DNA from: UMGS1649 sp045637095
GTDB taxonomy: Bacteria > Bacillota > Clostridia > TANB77 > CAG-465
Reading direction: 5' to 3'
DNA: 5,423 nucleotides
Assembly: GCA_045637095.1 (NCBI GenBank)
Contig: JAZTYX010000063.1
Span: forward strand, 1-5,423
The notes under the pieces: model-generated
Databases searched by the model: none
Told to the model about the DNA's origin: nothing
The model's input: the letters and a program-made list of their open reading frames with translations, nothing else
In this document: positions 1 to 5,136 of the stretch, one piece after another
Layout of the letters: each line of letters begins with the position of its first letter
How positions within the stretch are numbered: position 1 is the first letter of the stretch
Position numbers and translations under genes: made by a program

Positions 1-7
1 AAAAATA

Positions 8-36
8 TAGAAAAATCAACCATTTTGTGCTATAAT
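8..36 (+). promoter_or_regulatory. Sigma-A-type promoter with extended -10 box
   Basis: A perfect TATAAT lies at 31-36, preceded by TG at 28-29, giving the extended -10 form TGCTATAAT. A weak -35 candidate, TAGAAA (4 of 6 matches to TTGACA), sits at 8-13 with a 17-base spacer. Transcription would begin near 42-44, leaving a leader of roughly 27 bases before the ATG at 70. No operator or riboswitch is visible between the promoter and the first start codon. It is the likely promoter of the whole 70-4048 gene group. Confidence 0.72.
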
Positions 37-58
37 AAAATTACATCAATACATTTTT

Positions 59-62
59 GGAG
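59..62 (+). promoter_or_regulatory. Ribosome binding site for the 15-codon reading frame
   Basis: GGAG at 59-62 stands 7 bases before the ATG at 70-72, which is ideal spacing. It does not fit the TTG at 57, which lies upstream of it. It therefore points translation into the frame of 70-117 rather than the longer frame that runs to 410. Confidence 0.6.
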
Positions 63-69
63 TTTTTAT

Positions 70-117
70 ATGACAACTGTAAAAATCGATTTGAACAAAA
101 CAATAAAACAGATATGA
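70..117 (+). CDS. 15-residue leader peptide, or frame-broken start of the next gene
   Basis: This short frame encodes MTTVKIDLNKTIKQI and ends at TGA 115-117. It has the best-placed ribosome binding site in the region (GGAG, 7 bases upstream) and lies just downstream of a good promoter. Its stop overlaps the ATG of the next frame as ATGA (114-117), the classical layout for translational coupling. The peptide is not an obvious attenuator: it has no run of one amino acid, and no terminator-like hairpin follows it. Alternatively it is the true N-terminus of the downstream gene, split by one missing base. Adding one A to either A-run (97-100 or 105-108) would join it in frame to the 114-410 protein. 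I cannot decide between these readings from this sequence alone. Confidence 0.45.
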   Translation: MTTVKIDLNKTIKQI

Positions 118-410
118 GACAAACAGATAAATCTGAAAATGTTAGGATAATTAATAACAGATATCTTACACAAGGAGATGTTGTTACTTTTAAGATTTAT
201 GATGAGGAACTTTTATCTTGTATAAATGAAAGTGCAGTAGAAGTAGTAAATACAAATGGGATTAAAGTAAGTGATGCGGTTATAGACGGAGATGAAATTT
301 TAGTAGATACTTCTTTTATTATGCCAGGGAAATATAATATAAGAATAATAAATGACGGCCACACTGTTACTATAAAAGATCAATTTAAGGTTATGCTAAT
401 AAGCTTGTAA
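114..410 (+). CDS. Hypothetical 98-residue beta-rich protein
   Basis: I do not recognise a named family. From the ATG at 114 the protein has 98 residues. About 15 polar residues come first. The rest alternates hydrophobic and polar residues with glycine turns (YLTQGDVVTFKIYDEELL, then an MPGKYNIRII strand and a closing DQFKV strand), the pattern of a single Ig-like or carbohydrate-binding-type beta sandwich. No signal peptide or membrane segment is visible, which is odd because such domains usually sit in secreted proteins. The same frame opens at TTG 57, but that start has no ribosome binding site. ATG 114 also lacks one and would depend on coupling to the 70-117 frame. The next gene starts 10 bases after its stop, suggesting one operon. 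It could be an accessory subunit of the membrane protein that follows, or a remnant of a longer gene. Confidence 0.6.
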   Translation: MRQTDKSENVRIINNRYLTQGDVVTFKIYDEELLSCINESAVEVVNTNGIKVSDAVIDGDEILVDTSFIMPGKYNIRIINDGHTVTIKDQFKVMLISL

Positions 411-416
411 GAGGTG
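411..416 (+). promoter_or_regulatory. Ribosome binding site selecting the GTG start at 421
   Basis: GAGGTG at 411-416 begins directly after the TAA of the preceding gene. Measured from the end of GAGG, it is 6 bases from GTG 421 and 21 from the in-frame ATG 436, so it favours GTG 421. The ATG at 420-422 is in another frame and stops after five codons. Confidence 0.65.
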
Positions 417-420
417 AAAT

Positions 421-2259
421 GTGGGATATATATTAATGTATTTGGTTTTGATGAGCATAGCCTTTATGCTAGCTGTCAAAACGGATAAGAAATTAGATTT
501 TACAATATTTTTAAGTATAGCAGGAATTGCAGTTATAGAATACGTTTGTGGGATATTCTTTAATTTAATAGTTGCCAATGTGATTATATACATGTTAGCA
601 GGAGCATCATTTATATATTTAATATTAAAATGTATTAGAGAAAAAGGAATAAAAAACATATTAAATAAAATAACGCCTGGAAGTGTTTTATTAACGATTA
701 TATATATTGTGGCAATAATTTTATATAAAGAAAAATTAGTAACACAGCACAACGAAGTTGGAGCGTGGGCTCTGTTAGTAAAATATTTAAAACAAACACA
801 TGATTTGCCGAAGTATGGTTCTAGTATGATATATACAGGTTATATACCGTTAACTGGATTGTGGCATTATTTTGTATCGACATTCTTTAATACTTTTAGT
901 GATGGAAATTTATATATTTCAAGCGCGCTTATGCAATATAGTATGGCGATAGCGTTAATGAGTTTTATTAAATTTAAGGATTCAAAGGAAAGTATATTAG
1001 CAAACTTATTAAATATATTTAGTCTGTTTATGGTGTGTTATTTAATATTTACATCGCTATATGTAGATACAACACTTGGACTTGCGTTTGCTTTAGGGTT
1101 AATATACACATATAATATATCTGAACTTAAAATCTCAGACATGATAGCTTTTGCCTTTATTAATTTATTTTTAGTTTTAATAAAGGATTCGGGAATGCTA
1201 TTTAGCGCAATTTTAATTGTGATGTTTGGGATAAATGAATTGATTAAAAGTAAACGAGAAAATGGTAATACTTCTAAAAAGAAATTAGTAATCTATCTTG
1301 TAATACTTGTACTAGTTATATTATTAAGTAGGACTATGTGGGGAATTTATTTGGATGCAAACAATTTAAATAGTTCAGGAGATACTAGTCAAGTAAATAT
1401 AACTAATTTATTAGATTTAGCAACTGGAAAAGCACCTAAGTATAGATATGAAACACTCAAGAACTTTGGGGAATATTTATTAGTAGATGAAAATTTTGAA
1501 CTATTTGGAGTAAACATATCGTTTGCTTTGTGGACATTGATAAATGTTGCTGTTATATTAATAACATACATAGTAAAGAAAGATAAAAACATATTAAAAA
1601 TACTAATTGGGGTATTGGTTGCAAATGTCGCGTTTTTAATAGGAACACTAGTAACATATCTTTTTGTATTTGCACAATGGGAAGCAGAAGTTTTATCTGC
1701 TTTTAATAGATATACAAGAACACCTATAATAATAAGTACTGCGGCAATGATATACGTTGTTGTAAATTATTACAACCATAAAAAGTTAATTGTTGGAATA
1801 TTACTGTTAGCGGTTTTAATATCATCAGATAAAAGGGCAATAAATGAAATAATACGCAATAAAGAAAAAATACAAGAATACAGAGATATTCGTAGTGAAT
1901 ATATGGGTATAGAAAAGTATAGAGAAATATTAACTGAACAAGATAAGATTTGGCTTGTTGTTTCTTATGAGGATGATGTTAATAATAGAATAATTAGAGA
2001 AGTAGATCTTTTAAGATTTAAGTATCAAATATTTCCATACAAAGTTGGTATGCTATTTGAACTATGTGCAACAGAAGAACAAATAATAGATAAATTTAAG
2101 GTGGGATATACATATATCTACTTCTTAAAAGGAACGAAAGAAGTGTACGATAGATTTAACTTCTTGTTAGATGAAAAACAAGAAATTGAACAAGATAAAT
2201 TATATAAGGTAATAAATGAAAATAATAATTGGAAGATTGAATTAGTAGAAACAAAATAA
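421..2259 (+). CDS. Polytopic membrane protein, probable GT-C type glycosyltransferase
   Basis: The 612-residue product has roughly 13 to 14 hydrophobic segments between residues 3 and 468, then a soluble C-terminal domain of about 130 residues (480-612). Members of the GT-C superfamily (ArnT/PMT-like) move a sugar from a polyprenyl-phosphate donor to an acceptor at the outer membrane face, and usually carry a catalytic acidic residue in the first large external loop. Here a membrane segment at about 88-103 is followed by H110-N111-E112, then W116, a hydrophilic stretch, and YIPLTGLWHYF at 141-151, closely resembling that layout. E112 is the best catalytic candidate. A second large loop lies at about 310-362. 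The start is GTG, supported by GAGGTG upstream. The gene sits 10 bases after the small beta-rich gene and just before the amidase gene, so all three are probably co-transcribed. Sugar and acceptor are unknown. A flippase- or polymerase-like envelope protein is the main alternative. Confidence 0.85.
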   Translation: MGYILMYLVLMSIAFMLAVKTDKKLDFTIFLSIAGIAVIEYVCGIFFNLIVANVIIYMLAGASFIYLILKCIREKGIKNILNKITPGSVLLTIIYIVAIILYKEKLVTQHNEVGAWALLVKYLKQTHDLPKYGSSMIYTGYIPLTGLWHYFVSTFFNTFSDGNLYISSALMQYSMAIALMSFIKFKDSKESILANLLNIFSLFMVCYLIFTSLYVDTTLGLAFALGLIYTYNISELKISDMIAFAFINLFLVLIKDSGMLFSAILIVMFGINELIKSKRENGNTSKKKLVIYLVILVLVILLSRTMWGIYLDANNLNSSGDTSQVNITNLLDLATGKAPKYRYETLKNFGEYLLVDENFELFGVNISFALWTLINVAVILITYIVKKDKNILKILIGVLVANVAFLIGTLVTYLFVFAQWEAEVLSAFNRYTRTPIIISTAAMIYVVVNYYNHKKLIVGILLLAVLISSDKRAINEIIRNKEKIQEYRDIRSEYMGIEKYREILTEQDKIWLVVSYEDDVNNRIIREVDLLRFKYQIFPYKVGMLFELCATEEQIIDKFKVGYTYIYFLKGTKEVYDRFNFLLDEKQEIEQDKLYKVINENNNWKIELVETK

Positions 2260-2261
2260 AT

Positions 2262-2266
2262 GGGGG
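2262..2266 (+). promoter_or_regulatory. Ribosome binding site that favours the GTG start of the amidase
   Basis: GGGGG at 2262-2266 can pair with the anti-Shine-Dalgarno CCUCC using one G-U pair. It abuts the ATG at 2267 directly, which leaves no spacing, but lies 6 bases before the in-frame GTG at 2273. On that ground GTG 2273 is the more likely start. Confidence 0.5.
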
Positions 2267-2272
2267 ATGAAG

Positions 2273-4048
2273 GTGAGTAAGAAATACACAGAGGCACCAA
2301 TAGATATATTAGAAATGTCTATTTTAGAAATACAACAAGCAGTAGATTTAGGACTAATAAATTACGAAACGATAGCTAGAATATATCTTGAAAGAATAGA
2401 AGAATACAATGATGAATTCAAGGCTGTAATATCTGTAAATGAAAAAATAATAGATGAAGCTAAAAAGTGTGATGAAGAATATGCTAAAAACGGAAGAAAA
2501 TCTGAACTTTTTGGAATACCAATAATACTTAAGGATAATATAGATTATATTGGCTTGCCAACTACTGCTGGAGCTAAAGGACTTTCAGACAACTTGCCTA
2601 AGAGTAACTCTGTAGTAGCACAAAACTTAGTTGATGCGGGTGCGTTAATTATAGGTAAAGCGAATATGAGTGAGTTTGCATTTAGTGCTGCAATATCTAA
2701 AAGCTCATATGGAACAGTAAAGAATGCATATAATACTGCGTATACATCATATGGTTCATCTGGTGGCACAGCAGTTGCTGTAAGCACTGGTATGGCAGTA
2801 GCGGGGGTTGGAACAGATACTAACTCATCAATAAGAGTACCATCATCTGCTGCTAATTTATATGGATTAAGACCGACTTATGGTTTACTAAGTGGAGATG
2901 GAATAATTAAATATGATGCATCCCGTGATACTGCGGGCCCTATGACTAAGTATGCTAAAGATAATGAACTTATGTTAGAAATAATGGCCAAAAACGATAA
3001 AGAGTATACTAAAAATGATGTGGATGTGAAAACATTAAAAGTTGGAGTGCTAACTCAATTTGTAAATGGAGATAGCAAAATAAACTTACCGGCAGTCTCT
3101 AGCACATCTACAATAGTATTAGATTTGTTTAATAAAAAGATTGATGAATTAGAAGAACTGGGAATTGAGGTTGTAGAAATAAAAGACTTCTACAGCTATA
3201 CAGTCTACAACTATTACTATAATACAATAGGTGGTTGGACAATGTGTTATTTCTTTAATAAGTATATAAAGAATACAAATAGCAGTATTAGATCATTTCA
3301 ACAATTGGTTAACAAAGGTGGATATATACAGGCGTTAGGGCCTTACGCATCTTGTTGTAACGATTCTATGGATAAGTATTATACATATGAAGCAACACAT
3401 AAAAAGTTTGCAAATTATGTAGAAGAAAAGATGGACAAGTATGATGTTGATGTTTTGGTTTATCCTACAACTAAAAATACAATAACAAAAGTATCTAATG
3501 CATCTATAAAATCTCCAAGTTCAACTATATCTCCACCAACTGGCTATCCTGCAATATCTATACCGATGGGATTTAAGAATGGACTACCTTATGGAATAGA
3601 ATTTGTTGCAAAGTATAATGAAGAACACTTGTTATATGCAATAACAGAAGCTTTAGAGAATAAAGAAGATGTTAAGATTTCAGAATTGGCACCAGATTTA
3701 TATGATGTTCCGGAAGAAGTGGAAAATCTAGTAGATTTTTATACAGATAATCAAGAAACATTAAACAAGAAGGATTATAAACAAGTTAAAGAGGAAATGT
3801 TAACATTCTTTGATGAATATAACGATGTAGAAAATAAAGAAGAAACAGCACTAGCCCTTGTAGAAAAGTATAATACAGTAACGGAAACTATACTTTTAGA
3901 ACAAGCAAAGAAAGAACAAATGCTAAGGAATACAAAATATATTGGAATTGGCGTTGGAGTAGTATTTGTTTTAGTAATAATTTTATCGATTCTTAGGAAA
4001 AATAAAAGAAAAAAGAGAAGAAAAGCAAGAAGAAATATAGCTAAATAG
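2273..4048 (+). CDS. Amidase-signature family hydrolase with C-terminal membrane anchor
   Basis: The family hydrolyses amide bonds with a Lys/cis-Ser/Ser triad. From GTG 2273 (591 residues) I place K87 in ILKDN, S162 in GSSGGTA and S186 in DTNSSIRVPSS. The spacings of 75 and 24 residues match those I recall for fatty acid amide hydrolase. Other signatures are IGKANMSEF near 127, RDTAGPM near 218, and YPAISIPMGFKNGLPYGIEF near 425, so the catalytic domain (about 10-460) looks complete. The usual Gly-Gly before the nucleophile is replaced by N184-S185. Residues 470-555 are a charged, helical extension. Then come a membrane segment at about 556-574 and a 17-residue tail with 12 Lys/Arg. No signal peptide is present, and the upstream stop at 2246-2248 rules out a longer N-terminus. 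ATG 2267 would add two residues but has no usable ribosome binding site. It is the last gene of its operon. It is unlikely to be GatA, because no gatB or gatC lies beside it and it has the membrane tail. The substrate is unknown. Confidence 0.93.
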   Translation: MSKKYTEAPIDILEMSILEIQQAVDLGLINYETIARIYLERIEEYNDEFKAVISVNEKIIDEAKKCDEEYAKNGRKSELFGIPIILKDNIDYIGLPTTAGAKGLSDNLPKSNSVVAQNLVDAGALIIGKANMSEFAFSAAISKSSYGTVKNAYNTAYTSYGSSGGTAVAVSTGMAVAGVGTDTNSSIRVPSSAANLYGLRPTYGLLSGDGIIKYDASRDTAGPMTKYAKDNELMLEIMAKNDKEYTKNDVDVKTLKVGVLTQFVNGDSKINLPAVSSTSTIVLDLFNKKIDELEELGIEVVEIKDFYSYTVYNYYYNTIGGWTMCYFFNKYIKNTNSSIRSFQQLVNKGGYIQALGPYASCCNDSMDKYYTYEATHKKFANYVEEKMDKYDVDVLVYPTTKNTITKVSNASIKSPSSTISPPTGYPAISIPMGFKNGLPYGIEFVAKYNEEHLLYAITEALENKEDVKISELAPDLYDVPEEVENLVDFYTDNQETLNKKDYKQVKEEMLTFFDEYNDVENKEETALALVEKYNTVTETILLEQAKKEQMLRNTKYIGIGVGVVFVLVIILSILRKNKRKKRRKARRNIAK

Positions 4049-4080
4049 TATGTAAAAATAAGTGCAAATATTAAATTTTG

Positions 4081-4121
4081 AAAAAAGTCAATAAAAAGTT
4101 TTAGTTTTGTTGACTTTTTTT
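4081..4121 (+). terminator. Rho-independent terminator of the amidase operon
   Basis: AAAAAAGTCAATAAAA (4081-4096) pairs with TTTTGTTGACTTTTTT (4105-4120) around an 8-base loop. This gives a 16-bp stem with a single T-G pair, ending in a run of seven T. The stem is A/T-rich with only two G-C pairs, so it is weak by GC content but long. The A-run at its left edge gives a matching T-run on the other strand, so it could act in both directions. It lies 33 bases after the amidase stop. Confidence 0.8.
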
Positions 4122-4138
4122 ATCGTTTATGGTAAACT
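4110..4138 (+). promoter_or_regulatory. Promoter of the rpmG-secE-nusG-rplK operon, nested in the terminator
   Basis: TTGACT at 4110-4115 matches the -35 consensus in 5 of 6 positions. After exactly 17 bases, TAAACT at 4133-4138 matches the -10 consensus in 4 of 6. Transcription would start near 4145, giving a leader of about 35 bases before rpmG. The -35 box is part of the right arm of the preceding terminator hairpin, so the two signals share bases 4110-4121. Confidence 0.68.
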
Positions 4139-4166
4139 TAGATAGCATATGTAAATGGCAAAACAC

Positions 4167-4173
4167 GGAGGTG
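4167..4173 (+). promoter_or_regulatory. Ribosome binding site of rpmG
   Basis: GGAGGTG lies 8 bases (counted from the end of GGAGG) before ATG 4180. It fixes that start rather than the in-frame ATG at 4129, which falls inside the promoter spacer and upstream of the expected transcript start. Confidence 0.8.
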
Positions 4174-4179
4174 CGAATT

Positions 4180-4329
4180 ATGAGAGAAAATATAACACTA
4201 GCATGTACTGAATGTAAACAAAGAAATTACGAAACAAGCAAAAATAAAAGAAACACTACTGAAAGAGTTGAATTAACAAAGTTTTGTAAATTCTGCAAAA
4301 AACACACAGCACATAAAGAAACAAAATAA
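4180..4329 (+). CDS. rpmG: 50S ribosomal protein L33, zinc-binding form
   Basis: This 49-residue basic protein of the large ribosomal subunit has the usual length for L33. It carries two CxxC pairs, C9-x-x-C12 and C36-x-x-C39, marking the zinc-ribbon (C+) version; many Bacillota also have a zinc-free paralogue used under zinc shortage. Typical L33 stretches are visible: ITLACTEC near the start, RNYETSKNKRNT in the middle and KFCKFCKKHTAHKETK at the end. The start at 4180 is set by GGAGGTG. The secE start follows 19 bases after the stop, and the rpmG-secE-nusG-rplK order is the common bacterial arrangement. In many clostridia a tuf gene lies just upstream, but here an amidase gene does. Identity is nearly certain from motif, size and context. 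Confidence 0.96.
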   Translation: MRENITLACTECKQRNYETSKNKRNTTERVELTKFCKFCKKHTAHKETK

Positions 4330-4348
4330 TGAATAGGATGTGAACGTT

Positions 4349-4540
4349 ATGGCATTTTTTAAGGATACAAGGGCTGAACTAAAGAAAGTAGTATGGCCTA
4401 CAGGTAAACAAGTTGTAAACAATACTGTTTGGGTATTAGTACTTGTTGCTGTTATATCTGCTGTAGTATTAGGATTTGACCTTTTATTAGAAAAAGGCGA
4501 TGCTGCATTATGGCAAATGATATCTAAATGGATAGGTTAG
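4349..4540 (+). CDS. secE: Preprotein translocase subunit SecE
   Basis: SecE clamps the SecY channel in the cytoplasmic membrane and is essential for Sec-dependent export and membrane insertion. The 63-residue product is the short single-span form usual in Bacillota. It has an amphipathic N-terminal helix with the conserved core ELKKVVWPT (residues 10-18), then one membrane segment at about 27-47, and a short tail ending in WIG. ATG 4349 is preferred over the in-frame GTG 4340, because the AGGA at 4335-4338 lies 10 bases before the ATG and overlaps the GTG position. It sits between rpmG and nusG as expected. Its TAG stop is part of the nusG ribosome binding site, so translation of the two is probably linked. 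Confidence 0.96.
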   Translation: MAFFKDTRAELKKVVWPTGKQVVNNTVWVLVLVAVISAVVLGFDLLLEKGDAALWQMISKWIG

Positions 4541-4545
4541 GAGTG
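4539..4545 (+). promoter_or_regulatory. Ribosome binding site of nusG overlapping the secE stop
   Basis: AGGAGTG at 4539-4545 begins within the TAG stop of secE (4538-4540). It lies 8 bases, counted from the end of GGAG, before ATG 4552. It therefore supports 4552 rather than the in-frame ATG 4528, which lies inside secE upstream of this site. Confidence 0.75.
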
Positions 4546-4551
4546 ATTGTT

Positions 4552-5094
4552 ATGTCAGAGAATACACCTGATATAAATGAAAATGTTTCAAACTGGTATG
4601 TAGTATATACATATTCTGGTTATGAAAATAAAGTAAAGAGCACACTTGAGAAAGTTGTTGCCAATCGTGGCCTTGAAGATAAGATAGAAGAAGTTATCAT
4701 ACCAATGGAAGAAGAAATCGAAATAAAAGATGGTAAACAAAAGACGTCTATCAAGAAAGTATTCCCAGGTTACGTATTAGTTAAAATGATAATGACTGAC
4801 GAAACTTGGTATGTTATTAAAAGCATTAAAGGAGTATTTAGTTTCGTAGGAACAGGAGATAAACCTTTACCTCTTACAGAGAAAGAGATGATAAGTCTTG
4901 GAATCGGAGATGAAGTGTTAAATCTTGATTTTGAAGAAGGAGATTCTGTAACAATAATAACAGAACCTTTCTACAACTACCCAGGAATTATCGAAACAAT
5001 CGACAAGGAAAAACAAAGAGTGGTTGTAAAAGTTAATATGTTTAACAGAGAAACAACTGTTGAACTAGGCTTTGAACAAATACAAAAAATATAA
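4552..5094 (+). CDS. nusG: Transcription termination/antitermination factor NusG
   Basis: NusG binds RNA polymerase through its N-terminal domain and contacts other factors, such as Rho or ribosomal protein S10, through its KOW domain. It modulates pausing, elongation and transcription-translation coupling. The 180-residue product has the standard two-domain layout. The NGN domain begins at WYVVYTYSGYENKVK (15-29) and includes the conserved KKVFPGYVLVKM (68-79). After a linker near PLTEKE (107-112), the KOW domain spans about 127-180 and includes GDSVTIITEPF and NMFNRETTVELGFEQI. Family members usually read GPF where this one has E138-P-F140, a small departure in the KOW turn. The start at 4552 is chosen from the AGGAGTG upstream. 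The gene follows secE closely and precedes rplK, as is usual. Confidence 0.97.
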   Translation: MSENTPDINENVSNWYVVYTYSGYENKVKSTLEKVVANRGLEDKIEEVIIPMEEEIEIKDGKQKTSIKKVFPGYVLVKMIMTDETWYVIKSIKGVFSFVGTGDKPLPLTEKEMISLGIGDEVLNLDFEEGDSVTIITEPFYNYPGIIETIDKEKQRVVVKVNMFNRETTVELGFEQIQKI

Positions 5095-5120
5095 CTTAAA
5101 TAATATAGTTAATATATTTT

Positions 5121-5130
5121 AAGGAGGTGA
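5121..5130 (+). promoter_or_regulatory. Strong ribosome binding site of rplK
   Basis: AAGGAGGTGA is a near-complete complement to the 3' end of 16S rRNA and stands about 9 bases, counted from the end of GGAGG, before ATG 5137. It fits the high translation expected for a ribosomal protein. The 42-base gap after nusG (5095-5136) is otherwise A/T-rich, with only a weak imperfect pairing between CTTAAA (5095-5100) and TTTAAG (5118-5123). Confidence 0.85.
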
Positions 5131-5136
5131 AAAAAG

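Noticed and set aside
57..113. TTG 57 as start of the small beta-rich gene
   Set aside because: No ribosome binding site precedes it. The nearby GGAG at 59-62 lies after it and is placed for ATG 70.
94..117. Programmed -1 ribosomal frameshift joining 70-117 to the longer frame
   Set aside because: The frame change would be -1, but no X-XXY-YYZ slippery heptamer is in register and no stimulatory hairpin follows. Coupling or a lost base explains it better.
396..752. Minus-strand open frame of 118 codons
   Set aside because: It lies over the well-supported membrane protein gene, has no visible ribosome binding site, and reflects the reverse complement of hydrophobic codons.
2101..2115. Ten-base repeat GTGGGATATA shared with the membrane gene start at 421
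   Set aside because: Both copies encode similar Gly-Tyr residues in A/T-rich DNA. A match this short is expected by chance, and nothing around it is repeated.
2545..2787. Minus-strand open frame of 80 codons inside the amidase gene
   Set aside because: It overlaps conserved catalytic sequence of the amidase, with no promoter or ribosome binding site of its own. The minus-strand frames at 1389-1592 and 2118-2300 are rejected for the same reason.
4129..4179. Longer N-terminus of L33 from ATG 4129
   Set aside because: This ATG is inside the promoter spacer, upstream of the expected transcript start. The added residues are unlike L33, while ATG 4180 has GGAGGTG at the right distance.
4528..4551. 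Longer N-terminus of NusG from ATG 4528
   Set aside because: It would overlap secE by 13 bases with no ribosome binding site, whereas ATG 4552 has AGGAGTG upstream.
5060..5117. Internal promoter for rplK in the A/T-rich end of nusG
   Set aside because: TTGAAC boxes exist, but no good -10 lies 16 to 18 bases away. The best combination is no better than chance in such A/T-rich DNA.
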